Shown: piece by piece, positions 53,501-62,500 of the stretch
Position numbering within the stretch: the first letter of the stretch is position 1
Layout: each line of letters starts with the position of its first letter
NCBI GenBank assembly: GCA_900708905.1
Contig: CAADRB010000018.1
Coordinates: forward strand, 636,577-700,576
Direction of reading: 5' to 3'
DNA: 64,000 nt
Origin: Hymenolepis diminuta
Lineage: Eukaryota > Platyhelminthes > Cestoda > Cyclophyllidea > Hymenolepididae
Notes under the pieces: generated by a model
What the model was told of the DNA's origin: nothing
The model's database searches: none
What the model saw: the letters and a program-made list of their open reading frames with translations, nothing else
Made by a program: the position numbers and the translations under genes

Positions 53501-56500
53501 TCGTTTTCAAAAATCTCGTTTCCTTCTGCATATCTGTAACATTCATCTTCTGTTTACAAAGCAGAAACGTAACTCTAGCAATAAAATTTGGAATTACCAC
53601 TTATGATTTGTATTTGTTTTGAAATTTATTAAAGCATTCAAGATAATTTAAAGTTCATTAGGAGCTGTTGTATCACTTCTGGTAGCATTCATAGTTTCAT
53701 TGTTAACAGAAAGCCTGAACTTGGAATGTTAAAAACACTTTATATTTTGCCCCTGTAATTTTCTAGTTCTAATTAATGCCGTTATAAATGAAGCTACTTT
53801 CAACTCGTCCTACGTATAGTGGTTATCCAAAGCCTGATCTGTTAGGAAAGGTATGTTATACTTACTATTATTATTTAAATGACTAATTGGTTATTGAATT
53901 CATGACTCATAGCATTCAATCGAGTATGCTTATTAATTCTTGTCTGCACTATCCTATTGGTTTCATCTGGTTATTCATCCGACGAACGTTTTCATCAGTC
54001 AACCCTCCAATTTAGCCTCTTTATAACGATCCCATTTCCACTTATGCTGCTCTGACGCTTACCTCACGCTCTTTCTACTCCTTTCCCTTTTTCTTTTTTA
54101 GTTCTTCAAAGTTGTCCAATATAATTTTACTCTTCGCTCAACTTTTGTTCTTCTCATTGGGAAAAGTTGTAGTTCTCTGCAAGCCCTTATGAAGGTTACC
54201 GGTGTGATAAGGAAATTTCTCTAGCATAATGCAGTGGGACTTCTGAAGTAGTTCGAATTTGGAATTTAGTGTTACTTTGACCTCACGTTATCTCTACCTC
54301 TTCGGTGCACTTTTCTCTTATAAACCATTTTCGTTTACAGGACCGGTGAAGGCAACAGGTACTAACGGGAAGTCCGTTTCCTTTAATTGGGATATAGTAG
54401 GTTTTCCCACCTGTAATACCCTCTGAAAAACAACTTGCATAAGTACAAGACGCTTGCAAAAGCACGTATACCTAAATGGACTGGCATGCGTAGGGTGCGT
54501 CTGGTCCAAGCTGCGACCATTGATTTATCCACGTGAATGCGCATCATTGTTGGCATGCAATTGCCAGAAATGTGTGGTTCTTCCAAAGTCACCTCGACAA
54601 GTAGCTAATTTGTTTAGCCAATTAAAATACTATCCAGAGTACTAAGGTCTGTTCCACAATTAATGAAATTTTGTTAATTAAGGTCCTAAGAAATCAAGAT
54701 TGTTTAGTAAGCTCAGAGTTTCGTTGGAAGCTCTGGAATGAAATACAATAAAATTAATACGTTTTATGCGTTTTACTGATTAAACTACACAAGGCAAGGT
54801 AAGATATTTGTAAGTTTTCATCATGGGAAAAATAAAAAGAAAGTTTAATATGGGTAAATAGAAGGGAATTGAGTAAAGTAAAAATCAGTTAAGGTCATTG
54901 AAAGTGTCTTACGAAGCTTTATCTTTGGATTCAGGTAAGATCCTATTTAATTTTTGTGTGTAGTCTAACTTTTAGAATTTGTATGCTTTGTCCTGACTGA
55001 TTTCTTGTTTGCGGCGTTCGAAGTTTATTGATCAGTTTGTTAATTTAGATGGTTTGTCAACCATTGTAAGTACATTTTTTCATCCTATTAGTCAAAATGC
55101 TAGCAGAATGACAAGAAGTATAATTAATCTTATATAAAAGTGCTTTTTAAGTTTATTGATATTTATTAATCAAAAAATATCTATAAGCTTTCACCTACCG
55201 ATCTCCTGATTTATACAAAAATCTTATAATATGGACCCGATAGCCGAGCGTTTATCAAATATAGATCTAAGGATGCAGGGGGTATAATCCATCATCTCTA
55301 GTCGCTCAATTTAATCCATTTTGCAAGAGTTAAATTTTCATTTTTGTTAGACTTCTCTATTTGAAATTCTTTTCTCCTATGTATTTTCTCAAATATAAAA
55401 TTCTTTAGCTGAGCAAACAAATAGAAATAAAAGGCTTTAATATGGCCCAAATTGCTATATCCTAGACTTCCATTTATTTTATGCTTTGCAGGCAGTAACA
55501 AATCAGTTCCATTCAGTAGCACTGAATCACAGCTATCTTCCTTTGATAAACTTATCTGGAGTTTACTTCTGCCCCATTTCTTACTAGAAATATAACAGAG
55601 GCAATAAGTCTTAATGGAGGTATATTACTCTTCTTTTTGTGTTTTAACCATATTAGTAAATAAAAAAATATTTACCAATTAAAAAGATATATTTTTATAT
55701 TATTTAACTAGATGAGAGTGGAAATTATAAAAATAATAGTTCTCTACAGTTGTATGTAAATGTATTTGTTTTATTTTAAATAGATGTTATTTTTTTCAAA
55801 CATGACAACAAAACCGGATGAATCAAATTTTTAAACATTTTTTCACGGTCGTTTTGCTTTCTGCGCCCAAGTATATAGCAATCGGTGGATTATAATTTAA
55901 TTGTGATTATAAGGTTTAGAAGTTATAATTGTATTCAATCTTAGAAGGATCTAAATAAACACTATTCGTTCTAGTTAACATCACGATAATAAAGATGAAT
56001 CTTTTTTTGTCAAACACGAAGCTTAAGAAGCCCATTTGATCAACGAAATGATAAGTTATTTTTCATACTACAATAAAATCTGGATTTAGAGATGTGTAGC
56101 TTTAGAGACGGCAATTACAATGTAGGGAGAAAGCAAAATATGGGATAACCTTCTCAAAAAGTAACGATATCTGCAGAACCCGAAGTAAAATTTTTGCCTC
56201 TTTATTGCTAGCATTTTCAAGATGCTGGAGGAGTTTAGTTCTATGGAAGGATGTTTTTTTAGGCAATCTGCGAAACAACTACACTGATTTTCACGAATGA
56301 AAATTTGACTTCTGCATTAGTTCCATGGTCAAGAAAATTCACAACCTGCCTTACTCTGTTTAATCCCAAAAGAACATTAGCATTCGAGATTTTGCGAGTT
56401 TAAAAAAAACGTGATCGCATCTTCTCATTTTCATTTCAATAAATCTTTCAGCCGGTAATGGCTAAGATTTTCAGCTTTAAAAACAGCAATATTTTTAAAT

Positions 56501-59500
56501 CCCTTCGGTCAAATGCCAAGTTTATATTTTTGTAGAAACTCGACGATAAAAAGTTTTTGAATGAGTTAGTGAACACAGTTTAACAATTCTGTCTCTGCTA
56601 AGTTAAAATTTTAAGCTGATGAATATTAAATATTTGAAGAAAAAATGATTGAATCTTAATTAAACAAACCGGTCAATAGACAGTGGACATCACAGACAAG
56701 CATTTGCAGAATTTCATGAGATTTGAATGCTAGAAAGTGAGCTACCCATTTAGTAAATATTTTTAAAACCTGAATAAAAAAATTGAAATGAAGTAGGACT
56801 TAATAATACCTTGAAGTTATCAATCTTATCAATCCGCTTCCCTTTATCATTTCCTGGAGTTTTTTTAACCGATTTTAGCTGCTTTCACATTTAAAATTGC
56901 TTATATTTTGCGTTACCGTGGGTAATAATAAGAAGAAATGATGTCACAAAAATGTATTTTAAACTGTTCCACGTTGTTGCATTCGATTGATCACTTAAAC
57001 ATTTTACCAATATCGTTTGTCATATTTCTGCCCATGCCAATCAAATCATATAAATAGTACAGAGAGATGGAGTTTTACCTCTGTTGCATATTTTAATCAA
57101 CCGGCCTGAGGGGTTTAAGTCAGTCCACAGAACTTTGCGTTAGGGAGGCGGGAGAAAGAAAATTGAAAAATGCGAGTTTGCACTGGTGAGTAATGCTTAC
57201 TAGCACATCACCAATGCTTAAAGCTCCACCAGCCCACTTCTTTCTTGCAGTAGTGATTGCAGAAGCAGCAAATCTCACTCTCACTGTATCTATGCGAAGC
57301 AACTTCCTTTCACGTGTTTGAGGTAGAGCTGGACGCGTACATTTGATTTGGTTTAGAGTTGAATTTATATAAGCTTAAAGATGAAGGAGAAAAGAAGTAA
57401 AAGTAATAAGCTATCTGTTCAACGTGAACATTTTACATTTCCGCTAACGATTTCAAAGAAACTTTTGGAATGAATATTTTTATGAGACGAGCTTATATAA
57501 TATGAGATACTTATTCAAGCTTAAATTTGTCAATTTTTAGTGATAAAATCAGCTTTAGGAGTAAAGCCATTTAAAACAAAGTTTTGGCGAGTAGAATAAT
57601 GTGAAATTTTTTCAAGTTTTAATTAAGGAGAAATTTGCTGAAGTTCAGATTATTTTTTCTCTATCGTCGCGGACGATCAATTTTGTAAAATATCATTCTT
57701 TTTCTGATGAACCTAGTCGAAATACACGGCGTTTGCGCTTGGACTACAGTTTTTCTGAGTACACGCATTAGGAAAAATGGTTTTCTTATATTCATCAAAT
57801 TGAAATACATATTAAAGTTTCTTACTTTTCTGAAAAGTTATTCCGTGGATTTTATGATATAATTAGTATAGTTACAGCGTTGTTGCTCAGATTTTGTAAG
57901 TAAAATGAAAATAATGTTTCTATCTAGGATTTTACGAAGGGTACATATTTCAAACCACAAGAACGTTAAATAACTTTTTCCGTTTTCTATTAATTTCCCT
58001 TTATTCAACTTGTAAACTTTCATCCTGACTTGATTGTTTATCTTTCTTCTTTTTCGAATTTTAAATCATTTTAAATTATTTTTATGCTCTCTACAAAACA
58101 GTTGCTCCTTAGGCTATGATTTATTCGTACAATTAACTTCTGATCACATAAAACCATTGTTTAACAAGCTAGAGTATTGATTTTTTTCTTTCAAAAAGAT
58201 GCATACAAGAGATTATACTTGTCAGTTTGTAGTTACTTTTATGACAATTTCATGAAAATGTGCCTAAACCACTTTGCTCACCGTTTTTGAATAAGTGATT
58301 GAATAAATGAGATTTTACATTCTCCGGTTTCTAGTTTTTCCGAATGTTTTAGTAGTCTCTTACTTTGTGAGATTAAAAATGGCATAAAATTTTTTACATA
58401 AAGATTTTGAAAAGAATAATAATGTCCAAGTAATAATATTATCCAAGCAAAAATAAAATTTTTCAATCATAAAAAATATTTAAAAATGGACTGATATATT
58501 AAATAACAAATTCACATATAACTTAATCATTTTCCCAATTATTGTTGACAAGCTGGATTCAGTCAATTTTAGTTGTCAGAAGGAAGGTATGGTTTATTTA
58601 ACTAAGTTGCAGAATTCGATTGCCGGGTAGGCATAGAATTTTGTTCATCAAAACCAATCATAAATGAGGAATATCAATTATCTTTTGCATTTTATTTGAT
58701 TTATTTCCCAGGTACCTCGTAATTACGCTATATATGCCATTAACCAATACGAAAATAACCATATCTCGACGGAATATAATCCTCCCATCTAATAGCATAT
58801 CGGTGATATAATCTTTATTACTAAGCTCTCTGTATTCTCCGACGAATATTTCTCCTATATTGTCGTGGTAGTAACTCCACGGAGCGAATAGTTAAAAGCA
58901 TTTTAGTCAATTTTGCGCTATTAAATGCATAATAATTAATAAATCTAGTTTTTGACACTAAATTAGGCAAAATTCATAATTTTAGAGTAATATGATATCA
59001 TTAATCGCTTCAGTATTTTCAAATGAATTTCACTATAAAAGACTTTATCGAATTAATAATCCACTTTATTTTAAGGGCTAATGCCATGATTTACTCAAAC
59101 CTATTGAATTATTTCCAAAATTTAATAAAAAATTTAACAGTTCAGTAAAACAAAGTGTGCGAGACTTGAAGCAATATTTTGACCAAATCTTAAATCCTTT
59201 TACATGAAGTTGTATCGATGTCTCATGCTTTATCAAAGATCAACTTCTAAGTCTTTATTTTCAATTTTCCATATTATTTGCAGAAACAAAAGTTGGGAAC
59301 CTTCTTAGGCGTTTTCCTTCCTTGTATTCAAAATATATTCGGAGTTCTGCTCTTTGTTCGTATGCCATGGATTGCTGGAGTCGCTGGGGGTTTACAATTC
59401 TTCTTTATGGTTGGATTCTGCTGTCTTTGTGTAAGTCAGTAATAAACTTTTGTTATTTTATGAAGTCAGTACGTGTTTTACCAGCTGGATTTAATAATGT

Positions 59501-62500
59501 GTCATTTTCATCACAAATGCGAAGAAGAAATATAAGGTTTTAAATTTGTGATAAAATCTTTAGCTCAAAAATGAAAACATATGCAAATATAGCATGCTCA
59601 AACCCGTTTCTTTTCAATAATCTCAGTGGAAAATATTCTTTATTTTAATGAGTTAAGAACTAAAAGTTGCTTCATTAACCGCTCATATCGCTATTATAAA
59701 TTAGAATATTCTTAGTCATTGTAACTTATTTCACTTTCAATATTATGATGTTATTATAGAATGTGTAAGGTATTTGAGGACGCTAAAATTTTACAATTTA
59801 AACTGACCTGATAATAATTAATGTATTTTTTATATCAGAAGGTCTCATGACAGATACTACTATAACTATTGAACTGAAAAGACACGTCGTAAAAGTGTCT
59901 ACAAAAGCAAAGTACAGGAAGTTAGAAATTGCAAGATTTCTAAAAGTCGCCAGATCTTTCATTTGGAGATGAATTGGCTGCCACGAAGAGAAAATGGGAG
60001 CATTGTCAGTACTCTGCTGACTCACAACAACTGAGTTTGTGAGAAGAGTGCATGGTACGATGGACAAAATCCTGGGAAGTCAATGCGTGACATCTTGCCA
60101 AACATCTTCAAGTGTCTGTAGGAACAACAAGGAATTTTCTTTATCAAGACCTCGGATACAAATCTCATACATTCTCAGGCGAGGTCAGTTTATGTTGACA
60201 AAAACAACTCGAGGGAATCGTTTAATGCATGCAAAACGAATCTTAAGGAAACTGAAGCACTCAGAAGAAGAGGAGTGTCTTTGTTTTTCTCCGACGAAAA
60301 CAACTTTCACCAGGATGAAAAAGTCAGTGGAAGAAATGATAGGTGGCTATGTTTGTGCGGGTGAATCCCACTGAAGTTCCAACTCCTGTGTATGCGCACG
60401 ACATTTCCAGCAAGAAACAGTGATAGTTCTTGATGCTGTTAGCAGTGGGGGAGAGGCACATCATGTCTCCTCCATTTATTATAGGGTCCCAATCAATGCA
60501 GATGCATTTACCTATGTGGAGGTTCTTCAAACCGTTGTTGTTAAGTCACCTTGGATAGACAGCGTAGCCAATGGAGAAAGATCTCTCTGTGTCTTCCAAC
60601 AAGATTCAGCTCCATCTCATAAAGCTCTCGATACCCAGAATTGGAAGTTCGAGAGTTTTCATCATCAACATGTTATATCAAACTGATGGGCGCCTCCTAA
60701 CTACTCACCGGATCTTAATCCTTTTGATTATTAGGTGTGGGGTGTGGTTGAAAAGAAAATTAATAGGCATTTTCATGACACCAAATCCCCCCTTTGAGGA
60801 AAACAATAGCCCGAACAATGGAGGATATCAATAAAGATCACCTGATTTGATCAAAACTTGCAGTCGCTTTCGGACTCGAATTGAGTCAATGAGAGATGCC
60901 AAAGGAGGATATATAGAATGCGACCTAGGTTAATACTATTATGTTTATGTATACTTTAAAAGAAATTTTAAGCTTCAGCCATTGACAGTTTTATTTTCTG
61001 TTTTTCTAAAAGTGCCTAATGTGTCCTCAAATGTCTTACGCACCCTGTATTACGACATTAATACAAGATGCAATTTTTCGCTTTTGAGAAGCATCTTAAC
61101 TGAGATATTAATAAAGTAGTTTGATAAAATATAAAGGAGAAGAAATCCAGTAGAAGTTGAAATCAATTTAAGGCGATAGTGCTTTAATTCGTTTGGTTTT
61201 ACATTCAATTTTACTGCTTTTTTATTCCAGATTTCAAATTTTACTATTGGTCTGCGGATCTTTGAGCAAATTCATATGCAGGTTGCTTATGACGTATTTA
61301 CGGAGCAAAAATAAAGATGGTTGACCATGCCTTTTCATTACTTTTCTGCAATATTGAAATTTGATTCACGTTAGAGAAGCATTTATTCCATTGTGAAATC
61401 ATGCAAAGTAATTTTAATTTCAGAATGCCTAAATGAGCACCTCTTCACTAATTAGAATCTCCATGAACTAACCATGTTCGCTTAGCAGAAGTGTGACGTA
61501 CCATAAATTCCTCAATAAACAACAATAAATATCTAATTCCCCCCGTTTTTACCATCACTTATAGAAAAATCTTCCCTATTTATATCAGTTTAAAATAGTT
61601 TCATTTTAATTGTAAAACCTTTTGCTCAAGTTCATTGTCGCTGCATCATGAGATCTGACAAATATTGAACCGTTTAATGCACCTGACAGCAGTTTTTCAT
61701 TAAATTCCGTATTATATTCTCCCAGTCCAAAGTGATAATTTACTTGTATAAATGTGTATTTATGAAGCTCGTAGTTCGTTAACTTAGTTCACTGGTGCAT
61801 AAATTCATGGGAAAGTCACTATACGCAGCTTGATGCTTTTGGTAAATAGCCAAAGAGCGGTTACCTTTTGGAAAGATTAATGCTATTATATCATTCCTAT
61901 TAGGGGGTCATAGTGTATATACATTTGCAGTCACATTTAACGGCATATTAGCTGAAGTAAACTTGCTCAAGTAATTTTAAAGGTCAAAGCTAGTGCTTTT
62001 AGTGTGGATAGAAAGTAGTAATTTCTTTTATCCTTTATAAACTTTAGGAATAGGAGGTTAGGCACAGAATCACCTTGACATTTAAAATATGACATCTAAG
62101 AGGGATATATTTTGTCTGCGTTAGTCACGCAGAAATATAGTTATATAAATCACCCACATGGTAAGTATTACAGTTTTCTACACCATCCATTTATTTTACT
62201 AAGGTGATGATCAGATCGCAGAGCTGCCAATTACTCAATCGGAGTTACTGATGATGTTTGCGTATTTGTTATGACGAAAAAGGTTTAAGTGTGGACTTAT
62301 TATAATATGGGTAATTTAAATAGGCTTTAGTTGGATTGCATGTGTTGTCAGTGATAATATAAACAAAATAGGTCTATTCTTTGATTTCAGTAATCTAAAA
62401 CAAGTCCATTACTAATTAAAAGGTCAGTGATTTTATTCTTCTAAAAAGCTGGAATAGCTGTCCTATTTATTATCTTTGCTGGAGTTTTTTTGATTAAATT

